Source: Ignavibacteriota bacterium
Lineage (GTDB): Bacteria; Bacteroidota; Ignavibacteria; UBA10030; UBA6906
Reading direction: 5' to 3'
Assembly: GCA_016707525.1 (NCBI GenBank)
Contig: JADJHP010000003.1
Location: forward strand, 62,001 to 126,000
DNA length: 64,000 nucleotides
Numbering within the stretch: position 1 is the first letter of the stretch; every line of letters starts with the position of its first letter. Positions 1 through 7,509 of the stretch are shown one piece after another. A program made the translations under genes and the position numbers. The notes below the pieces were generated by a model. It did no database searches. It was not told the DNA's origin and saw only the letters and a list, made by a program, of their open reading frames with translations.

Positions 1-425
1 TACTCCTGCAGCAGGGTGTACGAATACCCCTTGTAGAAAAAAGTCGTCTGCCCCCCACCCGTCATGCCGTAGAACAGCGAGTCCCGCATACGGAGCGGCG
101 CATCGAAGATGATCGGGCTCTCACCAACCAACTGGAAGCCGGCATACCCCGAGGCGCTATAGTAGAACCGATTTCCAGCACTGTTTTCCGTGATCAAGTA
201 CTGAATCCCGAACTGGATTTTCGCTTCAACGAAACGCTCGTAGGAACTATCGGACCACGTCTTCGTGTAGAGGCTGTCGAGGTAGCTGCCGTACAGTGCC
301 ATCTTGAGTGACGGCTGCCAGAAGCCAGGAGGATTCTCCGGAGCTGTCACCGCACCATCGTCCTTCCCGCTGCAGGAGAACAGCATGAGAGGGAGTACCG
401 CGAGAAGGACCATCCGTGTGATCAT
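1..425 (-). CDS. Putative lipoprotein, C-terminus cut by window edge
   Basis: The frame is open from an ATG at 425 to the window start, giving at least 141 residues. The N-terminus is a short basic segment, a hydrophobic stretch and the lipobox LFSC at residues 15-18, so the product is probably a lipid-anchored envelope protein. A GGGAG ribosome site lies about 5 bases before the ATG. The visible mature part is rich in Tyr, Ser and Gly and matches no family I recognise. The terminator of the upstream tRNA ends only about 18 bases before the start, so the gene either depends on read-through or has a promoter overlapping that hairpin. Confidence 0.7.
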   Translation of the reverse strand, partial: MITRMVLLAVLPLMLFSCSGKDDGAVTAPENPPGFWQPSLKMALYGSYLDSLYTKTWSDSSYERFVEAKIQFGIQYLITENSAGNRFYYSASGYAGFQLVGESPIIFDAPLRMRDSLFYGMTGGGQTTFFYKGYSYTLLQE

Positions 426-442
426 GATCTCCCGCAGCGAGG

Positions 443-479
443 AAAAAAAACGGCGACCTCAGATTCGAAGTCGCCGTTT
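443..479 (-). terminator. Rho-independent terminator after tRNA-Pro
   Basis: A 10-bp stem (AAACGGCGAC pairing with GTCGCCGTTT) with a 12-base loop is followed, reading the minus strand, by eight T residues. It sits between the tRNA gene and the lipoprotein gene on the same strand. Confidence 0.85.
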
Positions 480-540
480 GGAAGTTGTGGCCATTTTGTG
501 TCCATCCCCTGCCGTGGACATTCAAAACTGCCTTTTTGAG

Positions 541-615
541 TCGGGGCGCCGGGATTTGAACCCGGGACCTCTTGGTCCCGAACCAAGCGCGCTAGCCGGG
601 CTGCGCTACGCCCCG
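541..615 (-). tRNA. tRNA-Pro (anticodon CGG)
   Basis: The reverse strand folds into a full cloverleaf: acceptor stem CGGGGCG/CGCCCCG with discriminator A, D arm with GCGC/GCGC, anticodon stem CTTGG/CCAAG around loop TTCGGGA (anticodon CGG, reading CCG), and T arm CCGGG/CCCGG around TTCAAAT. It is 75 bases long without an encoded CCA. The 5' 16 bases, with flanking bases, occur again at 735-752, upstream of the gene in its own direction. Confidence 0.93.
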
Positions 616-752
616 ATTGTACATCAAACTACGGGTTCCTCAACCTCACCACCGGAGCCGGTCCCGCTTCGCGGGATCCGCGTTGCGACTTCGTACTTGC
701 CTCGTTTCACTCGGCAAGTCCGGTCGCAACGGGAGCTGCGCTACGCCCCGAT
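600..752. repeat. Direct repeats of the tRNA-Pro 5' end flanking a short insert
   Basis: An 18-base identical segment (GCTGCGCTACGCCCCGAT on the plus strand) occurs at 600-617, inside the tRNA gene, and at 735-752. Both copies are followed by (T)GTAC. The copy at 735-752 lies next to a TATACT-like element, so it may be the original 5' end, with the intervening 117 bases inserted into the gene and its 5' portion duplicated. Confidence 0.75.
661..732. repeat. Nested inverted-repeat element
   Basis: It contains a 6-bp hairpin TCCCGC-TTC-GCGGGA at 662-676. Next to it is a nested inverted repeat, with outer arms GTTGCGAC (682-689) and GTCGCAAC (723-730) and inner arms ACTTGCC (695-701) and GGCAAGT (713-719). 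It forms most of the insert between the two tRNA-end repeats. It looks like a short extragenic palindromic element; I do not recognise a named family. Confidence 0.6.
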
Positions 753-892
753 GTACCGCGTACAGCATTTTCCCTAGTATAGAAGACCTATATCCGAGAG
801 AATATATAAACATACGAAAAACCCGACAGGAATGCAAGAGCTGTTGCTTTCTTCATGACGCGGTATTACATTTGTCAATCGGAGGGTCGAAG

Positions 893-2422
893 ATGAAGGC
901 GCAGTTCTCGTTCCGGTCGCAATCCCTCGCAATTCGCCTTACACTGTTCGGTATCGTCTTCCTCGGGGGGACCCTCATTTCCGGGACCGCTCCCCTTCCG
1001 GGATCGGTGCACTCCGCCCTGTGCCCGACGATCGGCATTCTGCTCGGCACACTCCTGATCTTCCCTCGCCGCGAGTGGCCCGCGTTCCTCGCTGCCACCG
1101 CACCCGCGATCATCATCTCGATCTTCCTCGAGGAGACACCGCCCGAGGCAACGCTTCTCCTCTGGACCGTGCATCACATCCAGGCCATCGCCGGCGCATA
1201 CCTCATGCAGGTGCTCGGCACCCCGCGCCCACGCATCGATTCGCTCCAGGACCTCACCGAGTTCACGGCGATCGGCGGCGTCATCGCCACCGTCCTCGGC
1301 GCTACCCTCGGTAGCATCGTTGCATCACGCTTCTATCCCGACGAGTCCATCAATGCGCTGTGGAAATCATGGGCCAGCGCACACCTCCTGGGCACTATGA
1401 CCGTCGCGCCGGTGCTCCTCACCTGGGATACCGAACGCATCCAGAAATTCTTCCAGCAGAAACGCAGACGCATCACGGAAGCCATCCTGCTGACCCTGGC
1501 CGCCTGCGCATGGAGCATGGTGATCCTCTCCGGCCTCCTCGACTGGTCCCGCGTCGACGAGTTCCTGATCCTCCCGCTCATCATGTGGGCACCCGCACGC
1601 TTCGGCATGCGCGGCGCTGCGTTGATCAATATCCTCATCGCCATCCTCGCCAATACCCTGGCCATGAATGGCTACGGCGAGTATGCACGCGCGGAGGTCT
1701 TCGAATACCGGACCCTGCTCGGACTCCAGATGCTCCTTGCCGTATCAACGCTCTCCACCCTCGCCCTCGGTGCAGTTCTGGGTGAACGCGAGCAGGCTCT
1801 CGACGACCTCGAGGCAGCCCTCCGCGACAAAGAACTTCTTCACCGGGAGATCCATCACCGCGTGAAGAATAACCTCAACCTCATCGCCAGCCTGCTGAGC
1901 GTTCAATCCGAGTACGTACAAGATCCCGAGAACATCCGCGTGCTTGAGGATGCCCGCAGCCGCGTGATCGCGACCGCCCGTATCCATGAACGCCTCACGT
2001 ACCGATCGGATATCTCCAGCGTGGACTTTGGCGAGTACCTCACGTTGCTCGGAGAAGAGTTCCGCAGTTCCTCTCCACGGCAGGATATCGCCATCACCAT
2101 CAAGACCGTCGAGGTCTCACTCGAGTTCGAACATGCGATCTATGCCGGACTCATCGTCAATGAACTCGCCACGAATGCACTCATCCACGCCTTCCCGGGA
2201 GGGCGCAGCGGCACCATCTCGATCACCCTCGCCAATCTTGACCCGCACGTTCTCCGCCTTACCGTCGCCGACGACGGCATAGGGCTCCCTGCCAGCGTGA
2301 ACCCGGCCGCAAGCGCATCCATGGGAATGATGGTGGTGCAAAGCCTGACCAAACAGCTCAGCGCACGCGTTGACGTACGGTCCGGACCCGGAACGACGTT
2401 CACGATCGACTTCCCCGCCTGA
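893..2422 (+). CDS. MASE1-type membrane sensor histidine kinase (HisKA_2)
   Basis: The product is 509 residues. Residues 10-300 hold a series of hydrophobic segments of the MASE1 integral-membrane sensor type. A short linker leads to a HisKA_2 dimerisation domain with the motif EIHHRVKNN (phospho-accepting His about 322), then an HATPase_c domain with N-box NELATNA (about 423) and G1 box DDGIGLP (about 460). There is no receiver domain, so it probably phosphorylates a separate regulator not seen nearby. The ATG at 893 was chosen because GGAGGG lies 6 bases before it and the protein starts with a basic, then hydrophobic stretch. The frame is open further upstream but there crosses the repeat region. 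The end overlaps convergent miaA by 23 bases. Confidence 0.85.
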   Translation: MKAQFSFRSQSLAIRLTLFGIVFLGGTLISGTAPLPGSVHSALCPTIGILLGTLLIFPRREWPAFLAATAPAIIISIFLEETPPEATLLLWTVHHIQAIAGAYLMQVLGTPRPRIDSLQDLTEFTAIGGVIATVLGATLGSIVASRFYPDESINALWKSWASAHLLGTMTVAPVLLTWDTERIQKFFQQKRRRITEAILLTLAACAWSMVILSGLLDWSRVDEFLILPLIMWAPARFGMRGAALINILIAILANTLAMNGYGEYARAEVFEYRTLLGLQMLLAVSTLSTLALGAVLGEREQALDDLEAALRDKELLHREIHHRVKNNLNLIASLLSVQSEYVQDPENIRVLEDARSRVIATARIHERLTYRSDISSVDFGEYLTLLGEEFRSSSPRQDIAITIKTVEVSLEFEHAIYAGLIVNELATNALIHAFPGGRSGTISITLANLDPHVLRLTVADDGIGLPASVNPAASASMGMMVVQSLTKQLSARVDVRSGPGTTFTIDFPA

Positions 2423-3356
2423 GGTGCCCGGCGATCTCCTCAGCGATCGACCCGGCACTCCGCCCCCCGCCCGCTTCAACCCACACAACACGCGCGTCCC
2501 GCCTGAACCACGTCCCCTGCCTTTTCGCATAGCGGCGTGAATTCTGTTTGAAGAGCCGCACCATCTCCTCCCGCGGGATCTCCCCCCTGCGCCACGCATA
2601 CACTTCGGCATACCCCACGGTGTTCAACGCATTGAGCGTCGCAGGATAGCCCCGTGCCTCCAACGCAGCCGCTTCTTCCTCCAGCCCCTCGCCAAGCATC
2701 CTGTCGCACCGCTCCTCGATCCGGCGGTACAGCTCCGCACGCTCAACGGCAAGCCCGAAGACCACCGGCGCGAATGGCACCGCGACCTTCCGCTCCTCCT
2801 GCAACGCACTGATCGGCCGGCCGGTCGCATGGTATACTTCCAGCGCACGTATCACGCGCCGCGGCTTCGTGACATCGATCCTTTCCCGCATCGCCGGATC
2901 CACGCGCCCCAATTCCTCCAGCATGACGGCCAACCCCTCGCGGGCAAGACGCTCCTCCGCGCGATCGCGAAACTCAGGATCGGCCGGAGGACCGTCGAAG
3001 AATCCATCAATGAGCGACTGCACATACAGCCCCGACCCGCCGACAACCAGGACACCTTTCCCCCGGGCATCGATGCGGGCCACCTCAGCGCGCGCCTCGT
3101 CACCGAAAAGCCCCGCGTTGTAGTCTTCATCCGGGTCACGGATGTCCACAAAATGATGCGGGACGGCAGCCCGTTCTTCTGCAGTGGGCTTCGCCGTCCC
3201 GATGTCCATGTACCTGTACACCTGCCGCGAATCCGCGGAGATGATCTCAGCATCCAACATCTGCGCCAGCGGGAGAGAGACCGCCGTCTTCCCGGCCGCT
3301 GTTGCGCCGACCACTACCACCACCGCATTCCTCCCGCCGATGGTCTGAGGAGGCAT
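2400..3356 (-). CDS. miaA: tRNA dimethylallyltransferase MiaA
   Basis: MiaA transfers the dimethylallyl group to the N6 position of A37 in tRNAs reading UNN codons. The 318-residue product has the P-loop GATAAGKT at 17-24, then ISADSRQVYRYMDIGTAKPT, the conserved MiaA substrate region, and the usual length. The ATG at 3356 places the P-loop near the N-terminus as in the family; longer upstream extensions in frame overlap pcm and look non-coding. The start follows the pcm stop by one base, so it is the last gene of the folP-cdaA-pcm-miaA operon. Its 3' end overlaps the convergent kinase gene by 23 bases. Confidence 0.93.
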   Translation of the reverse strand: MPPQTIGGRNAVVVVVGATAAGKTAVSLPLAQMLDAEIISADSRQVYRYMDIGTAKPTAEERAAVPHHFVDIRDPDEDYNAGLFGDEARAEVARIDARGKGVLVVGGSGLYVQSLIDGFFDGPPADPEFRDRAEERLAREGLAVMLEELGRVDPAMRERIDVTKPRRVIRALEVYHATGRPISALQEERKVAVPFAPVVFGLAVERAELYRRIEERCDRMLGEGLEEEAAALEARGYPATLNALNTVGYAEVYAWRRGEIPREEMVRLFKQNSRRYAKRQGTWFRRDARVVWVEAGGGRSAGSIAEEIAGHLRRGSRS

Positions 3357-3357
3357 A

Positions 3358-4011
3358 TCAAATGGTCTTGCCCGACCAGCCGATCTTCCCGATGAGCGGC
3401 ACGAACTTGAATCCGCGCTCCTCGCGCCGCGCATATTCCTCTCCACGGCGCGTGCAAATGACGATCGATTGCATCTCCATCTCTCCCACCGGGATCACCA
3501 GCCGGCCGCCGTCCGCAAGCTGCTTCAGGAGCGGCTCCGGAATGTCCGGGGCCGCCGCGGTAACGATGATGCCATTGTACGGTGCGTGTTCATTCCACCC
3601 GACCGTGCCATCGCCGACCCGCGTGGCAACGCGGACCCGGTGTTGATCGAGCACTTTGCGCGCACGGATCAGGAGGCCATGGTTCCGCTCGATACTGAAC
3701 ACCCGCACGCCCAACGCTGCAAGGACCGCCGCCTGATATCCTGAACCCGTCCCGATCTCCAGCACGGTGTCCCCTTCCTTCAGCCCGAGCGCCTGCGTCA
3801 TGAATGCCACGGTGTACGGCTGCGAGATCGTCTGACCATCGCCGATCGGCAGCGCGGTGTCGTCATAGGCCCTGCTTCTGAAGGCTTCCGGAACGAACGC
3901 GTGGCGCGGGACGGCACGCATCGCGGCGAGCACACGCGGATCGGTGACCCCCCGTGACACGATGAGGGCGAGCATTTCTTCACAGTCTTCTTCGTGCCTG
4001 CGGATCGTCAT
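3358..4011 (-). CDS. pcm: Protein-L-isoaspartate O-methyltransferase
   Basis: The enzyme uses S-adenosylmethionine to methylate abnormal isoaspartyl residues in ageing proteins, starting their repair. The 217-residue product shows the motif VPRHAFVPE, the SAM-binding loop LEIGTGSGYQAAVLA and the C-terminal GGRLVIPVGE typical of the PCMT family. The ATG at 4011 overlaps the cdaA stop in an ATGA quartet, with GGTGG before it inside cdaA; an in-frame start further upstream (4044) is less likely. It lies between cdaA and miaA. Confidence 0.92.
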   Translation of the reverse strand: MTIRRHEEDCEEMLALIVSRGVTDPRVLAAMRAVPRHAFVPEAFRSRAYDDTALPIGDGQTISQPYTVAFMTQALGLKEGDTVLEIGTGSGYQAAVLAALGVRVFSIERNHGLLIRARKVLDQHRVRVATRVGDGTVGWNEHAPYNGIIVTAAAPDIPEPLLKQLADGGRLVIPVGEMEMQSIVICTRRGEEYARREERGFKFVPLIGKIGWSGKTI

Positions 4012-4832
4012 CAGGACCACCCGCTGGTGCGCACGGTGCGCCACACGGAGGCGAGCGAGCGTTCACCCTCGACGCTCAGCCGCGCTTTCAGTTCCTTGCG
4101 AAGCCCGCCCACCGGGATCTCCCGGTACAGCGTGCCGTTCTCGGCGATGGAGATGATACCGGTCTCCTCCGACACGATCACCACGATGACGTCCGCCTGT
4201 TCGGAGATGCCCAGCCCTGCACGGTGACGGGTCCCGAGGAGGATGCCCTCCCAGGTGGTGAGATTCGATAACGGGAGCGTGCAGCGCGCGGCCTCGATCA
4301 GTCGGTCCTTGATGATCACCGCACCATCATGCAAGGGCGAACGCGGATGGAATACCGAGAGGAGAAGGGTCCGGCTCACGAGCGCTTCAAGTTTTGTGCC
4401 GGTCTCCACATGCATGCGGATGCCGGTGGCACGGACGAACACGATGAGCGCGCCGAATTTCTTGCGCGACAGTTCGGACACGGCGCCGACCACTTCATCG
4501 ATGGACTCATCCACATCCATCTTCAGGAAGAGGCGGATCACCGGACTGCGGCCCACCAGGACCAGCAGCCGGCGGAGTTCGGGCTGGAACAGGATGATGA
4601 ACGCAACGACCCAGATGTCCGTGATGGTGCGGAGGATCGAACTCATGGCCTTCAGGTCGAGCGCCTGGGCAAGGAACGAGAATCCGAGGACGAGGACAAG
4701 CCCGGCGAAGATCTGGATCGCGATCGTCCCCTGCATCACCAGGTACAGCCGGTAGAAGATGAATGACACGAGCGCGATGTCGAGGAGATCCACGAGCGTG
4801 ACGCTCAGAAAACCTATGTGGAACAGCTCCAT
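4011..4832 (-). CDS. cdaA: Diadenylate cyclase CdaA
   Basis: CdaA condenses two ATP into cyclic di-AMP, a second messenger that controls potassium and osmotic balance. The 273-residue product has three hydrophobic segments in the first 95 residues and a DisA_N catalytic domain at about 110-230. The diagnostic DGA motif is at 169-171 and the RHR motif at 202-204 (in TRHRAGLGISEQAD). No DisA-type DNA-binding domain is present, so this is the membrane CdaA class. It lies directly downstream of folP (3-base gap). I see no phosphodiesterase or CdaR-type gene in the window. Confidence 0.93.
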   Translation of the reverse strand: MELFHIGFLSVTLVDLLDIALVSFIFYRLYLVMQGTIAIQIFAGLVLVLGFSFLAQALDLKAMSSILRTITDIWVVAFIILFQPELRRLLVLVGRSPVIRLFLKMDVDESIDEVVGAVSELSRKKFGALIVFVRATGIRMHVETGTKLEALVSRTLLLSVFHPRSPLHDGAVIIKDRLIEAARCTLPLSNLTTWEGILLGTRHRAGLGISEQADVIVVIVSEETGIISIAENGTLYREIPVGGLRKELKARLSVEGERSLASVWRTVRTSGWS

Positions 4833-4835
4833 GCT

Positions 4836-5699
4836 CTACTCCCGTGAAGTAAGAATGGCATCGGCCACGGACAACGCCCGGCGCACCGCACGCACGTCGT
4901 GGACGCGGAAGAACCGTGCTCCGCGGGCCGCAGCGAGAACACATGCCGCGATGGTCCCCTCCACGCGGTCTCCTACCGACGTCCCGAGGATGGTGCCGAT
5001 GAACGCTTTACGCGATGGGCCGACAAGGACGGGACAACCGAATTCGTGGAACCGGTCGATGCCTCCCAGCAATGTGAGGCTCCCGCGCGCATCCTTGCCG
5101 AACCCGATGCCGGGATCGACCATGATGCGGTCGATGCCCGCGGCTCTGCCCGCCTCAACACTCCGCCGGAGGGATCCGAGGACCTCGCCGAAGAGGTCAT
5201 CATAGTGGGTATCCTGCTGCATGGTCCGGGGGGTGCCGCGCATGTGCATGACCACGGCAGCCGCCCCCGCCCGTGCGATCACGTGCGGCAGCGTGGGATC
5301 CAGCGTGAACCCGCTGATGTCATTCACGATCGTTGCGCCGGCCTGCAGAGCTGCTTCGGCGACCTCACTCTTGGTGGTATCCACCGAGAGCGGCACGTCC
5401 GTCTGCTGTGCAAGCGCCTCGATCACAGGGATCACCCGGCGGATCTCCTCCAACGTGGAGACCGGCTGCGATCCCTCTCCGTACGCTTGTCCCCGTGGCC
5501 GGGTGGATTCTCCGCCGATATCCAGGATGTCCGCGCCCTCATCCACAAGACGCAAGGCATGCGCCACCGCTTCGCCGGTCTCTGCGTACAGGCCGCCGTC
5601 GGAAAAGGAGTCGGGAGTGACGTTCACTATCCCCATGACGTACGTCTTGATGAGGGGGAATGTACGTCCACCGAGAACGATGGAGGATGGGCCGGTCAT
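4836..5699 (-). CDS. folP: Dihydropteroate synthase
   Basis: FolP joins p-aminobenzoate to dihydropterin pyrophosphate in folate synthesis and is the target of sulfonamides. Landmarks are GIVNVTPDSFSDGG near the N-terminus, DIGGESTRP, VNDISG, a DPGIGFGK loop and GPSRK before the C-terminus, in a 287-residue product. The ATG at 5699 was chosen because it follows a terminator-like hairpin. An in-frame GTG at 5726 would add nine residues but lies within that hairpin. Neither start has a good ribosome site. The upstream gene encodes a 33-aa basic protein and cdaA follows. Confidence 0.92.
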   Translation of the reverse strand: MTGPSSIVLGGRTFPLIKTYVMGIVNVTPDSFSDGGLYAETGEAVAHALRLVDEGADILDIGGESTRPRGQAYGEGSQPVSTLEEIRRVIPVIEALAQQTDVPLSVDTTKSEVAEAALQAGATIVNDISGFTLDPTLPHVIARAGAAAVVMHMRGTPRTMQQDTHYDDLFGEVLGSLRRSVEAGRAAGIDRIMVDPGIGFGKDARGSLTLLGGIDRFHEFGCPVLVGPSRKAFIGTILGTSVGDRVEGTIAACVLAAARGARFFRVHDVRAVRRALSVADAILTSRE

Positions 5700-5700
5700 A

Positions 5701-5735
5701 AAAACCAAAGGTGACCGTTCAGTCACCTTGGGTTC
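5701..5735 (-). terminator. Terminator-like hairpin before folP
   Basis: Reading the minus strand, AACCCAAGGTGAC pairs with GTCACCTTTGGTT (one mismatch) around a 6-base loop, followed by five T residues. These T residues directly precede the folP ATG, so read-through is needed for folP expression unless a promoter lies inside. It could act as the end of the small-protein transcript or as an attenuator. Confidence 0.65.
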
Positions 5736-5736
5736 A

Positions 5737-5838
5737 TTATACGGTCTTCTTGTTGGCCAGCTGTGCTCTGCGCTTGGCCTTCGTGCGTTCGGTGGCCTTG
5801 CGGTGCTTCTTCTGCGCGTTGCGTCTTTTCTTATTCAT
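5737..5838 (-). CDS. Small basic protein (33 aa)
   Basis: The frame encodes 33 residues beginning MNKKRRNAQKKH, with about 15 Lys or Arg and a predicted continuous helix. The ATG at 5838 has AGAAGGG 6-7 bases upstream and a good promoter 40 bases further up, which supports a real gene. The composition suggests nucleic-acid or ribosome association, but I recognise no named family. A longer upstream in-frame extension is rejected because it would run across the promoter. A terminator-like hairpin follows, then folP. Confidence 0.65.
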   Translation of the reverse strand: MNKKRRNAQKKHRKATERTKAKRRAQLANKKTV

Positions 5839-5877
5839 GGGTCGCCCTTCTGAGGATGGAAATGATCGTGATACATC

Positions 5878-5906
5878 ATGATAGCCAAATACGTCGAAAA
5901 ACTCAA
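5878..5906 (-). promoter_or_regulatory. Promoter of small basic protein / folP operon
   Basis: On the minus strand TTGAGT (5906-5901) and TATCAT (5883-5878) are separated by exactly 17 bases. The start codon of the 33-aa gene is about 40 bases downstream. Confidence 0.55.
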
Positions 5907-5910
5907 TAGA

Positions 5911-5965
5911 AAAGGGGGCCAGCGGTAACATATCCCTTGAGCGGATATGCTCCCTCTGGCCCCCC
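5911..5965 (-). terminator. Terminator of the iron-sulfur/SOD operon
   Basis: Long hairpin: outer arms GGGGGCCAG (5914-5922) and CTGGCCCCC (5956-5964), inner arms CATATCC and GGATATG. The minus-strand product ends in a run of T. It lies about 50 bases after the sod stop codon. Confidence 0.8.
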
Positions 5966-6017
5966 GGTATGTCCCGCGGCGACCCGTCAGCCCGGAGGCA
6001 GAACCGGCGTTACCGCA

Positions 6018-6764
6018 TCACTTCGCGAACTTCTTGTAGCGGGCGTTGATCCGGCCCCAGTGCAGGTTCGCGATGAAGTTGTCGACGTAGGCGGCGCGCT
6101 TCGGCCCATCCTTGTGATAGTAGGCGTGCTCGAACACATCGCACGGGATGAGCGGGATGCCTCCCCAGATGGCGCCGTAATGATGCTCGTCCACGGTCAC
6201 GTTCAGCAACCGGCCCGAGTAGATCACGTCAAGCGCCAGAACGCCCCAGCCGCTCAGCTTTGCGGAGAGCGCTGCTGCCTTGAAATCAGCCTTCCATGCA
6301 TCGAAGGAGCCGAATTCCTTCTCGATCGCCGCCTTCACTTCCGGCCCCTTGCCCGGGTCGCCGTCGCCGCCAAGGACATCCCAGTAGATGTCGTGGAGGA
6401 CGGTGCCGCCATGGTTCCACGTGGTGCGGCGCTTGAGTTCGCCGATCACACTGTAGTTGCCGTTCGCCGCTGCGCGATCGGCGCCTTCGAGGGCCTTCTC
6501 GATGTTGTTCAGCGCCGTGACGTAGCCCTTGTGGTGCGTATTGTAATGCCAGTCGGTCGTTTCGGCATCAACCACCGGCGCCAGCAGCTTCTTCGCTTCT
6601 TCGTCGCTGTAGGGGCGGGCGTTGAATTTCCATTCATATGCCATGGTCGTTGTCTCCTTGGGTGATGAGAGTGTTGTTTTTTCAGTAGCAGATCTGAGTA
6701 CGCCGGGCACCAGCGCAAGTGCGCCCGTGGCCGCGGCGTGTTTCACAAAGGATCGTCTTTTCAT
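6018..6764 (-). CDS. sod: Superoxide dismutase (Fe/Mn) with Tat-like leader
   Basis: Fe/Mn SOD converts superoxide to oxygen and hydrogen peroxide. The 248-residue frame carries family landmarks: the first-His region WHYNTHHKGYV, TTWNHGG, a Gly-rich region with WGVLALD, and the metal-binding end PCDVFEHAYY. It differs from most SODs in having a leader MKRRSFVKHAAATGALALVP, which matches the twin-arginine RRxFxK pattern. The ATG at 6764 directly follows the stop of the A-type carrier gene (TAAATG). A second in-frame ATG at 6644 (MAYEWKF) has the strong ribosome site AAGGAG 9 bases upstream and would give a normal cytoplasmic SOD of 208 residues. Last gene of the suf operon. Confidence 0.92.
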   Translation of the reverse strand: MKRRSFVKHAAATGALALVPGVLRSATEKTTLSSPKETTTMAYEWKFNARPYSDEEAKKLLAPVVDAETTDWHYNTHHKGYVTALNNIEKALEGADRAAANGNYSVIGELKRRTTWNHGGTVLHDIYWDVLGGDGDPGKGPEVKAAIEKEFGSFDAWKADFKAAALSAKLSGWGVLALDVIYSGRLLNVTVDEHHYGAIWGGIPLIPCDVFEHAYYHKDGPKRAAYVDNFIANLHWGRINARYKKFAK

Positions 6765-7133
6765 TTAGACCCCGAACGAGCTTCCACAACCGCAGGTGCG
6801 CGACGCCTTCGGGTTATTGAAGACGAACCCCTTGCCGTTCAACCCGTCGCTGAAGTCCAGCACCGTCCCCGAAATGTAGAACATGCTCTTCTGGTCCACG
6901 AATACCCGGATGCCGTCAGCGTGCATGACCACGTCCTTCTCCTTCGGCGCCTCGTCGAAACCGAGCACATAGGAGAGTCCGGAACACCCGCCACCCTTCA
7001 CGCTCACGCGCAGCCCGTGCGCTTCGGGAATGTTGTTCGAAGCCATGAGACGGCGGACCTCCACCAGGGCCTTGGGGGTGAGGGTGATCTCGTCATTGAC
7101 GATCGGTTGCTGCACTGTCGCTGTCATTTCCAT
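6765..7133 (-). CDS. A-type iron-sulfur carrier (HesB/IscA/ErpA family)
   Basis: A-type carriers receive Fe-S clusters from scaffolds and pass them to target enzymes. The 122-residue product has the three invariant cysteines: C50 in GGGCSGLSY and C114/C116 in the C-terminal TCGCGSSF. The ATG at 7133 has AAAGGA 6 bases upstream. An in-frame start at 7184 would overlap the upstream gene. It lies between sufT and sod in the suf operon. ErpA, SufA and IscA cannot be told apart here by sequence alone. Confidence 0.92.
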   Translation of the reverse strand: MEMTATVQQPIVNDEITLTPKALVEVRRLMASNNIPEAHGLRVSVKGGGCSGLSYVLGFDEAPKEKDVVMHADGIRVFVDQKSMFYISGTVLDFSDGLNGKGFVFNNPKASRTCGCGSSFGV

Positions 7134-7152
7134 GCTCTGTCCTTTGCGCTGC

Positions 7153-7509
7153 TCAGAATCCGAGTTCGAGTTTCGCTGCTTCACTCATCATGCTGGGGTT
7201 CCATGTGGGTTCCCAGACGACCTTCACGCTGACACCGGTAACGCCGGGAATGATCTTCACGCGTGATTCGACATCCTTCGGGAGGACCTGGGCCGCCGGG
7301 CAGTGTGGCGAGGTCAGGGTCATGAGCACTGTCACCTCTCCGTATTCATTCACCGCCACATCATAGATGAGCCCGAGGTCGTGGATATTCACGGGGATCT
7401 CAGGGTCGTAGCATGACCGGGTCGCCTCCACCGCCTGCCCCTGGATCAGGTTCTGCTCGATGGTGCTGATGACCTTCCGGTCGCTGGCGGGTGTGGTGGA
7501 TTCGCTCAT
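7153..7509 (-). CDS. sufT: SufT/PaaD-like DUF59 Fe-S maturation protein
   Basis: DUF59 (MIP18/SufT) proteins help mature Fe-S proteins. The 118-residue product has the family signature CYDPEIPVNIHDLGLIYD at about 33-50, and TLTSPHCP with a second conserved cysteine at 70. The ATG at 7509 overlaps the sufU stop in an ATGA quartet, which decides the start over an in-frame codon at 7578. Its place directly after sufU and before an A-type carrier matches SUF clusters of many bacteria. Confidence 0.9.
   Translation of the reverse strand: MSESTTPASDRKVISTIEQNLIQGQAVEATRSCYDPEIPVNIHDLGLIYDVAVNEYGEVTVLMTLTSPHCPAAQVLPKDVESRVKIIPGVTGVSVKVVWEPTWNPSMMSEAAKLELGF

Noticed and set aside
617..892. N-terminal extension of the MASE1 kinase frame
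   Set aside because: It crosses the tRNA-derived repeat and hairpin insert; the ATG at 893 has its own ribosome site and a normal membrane start.
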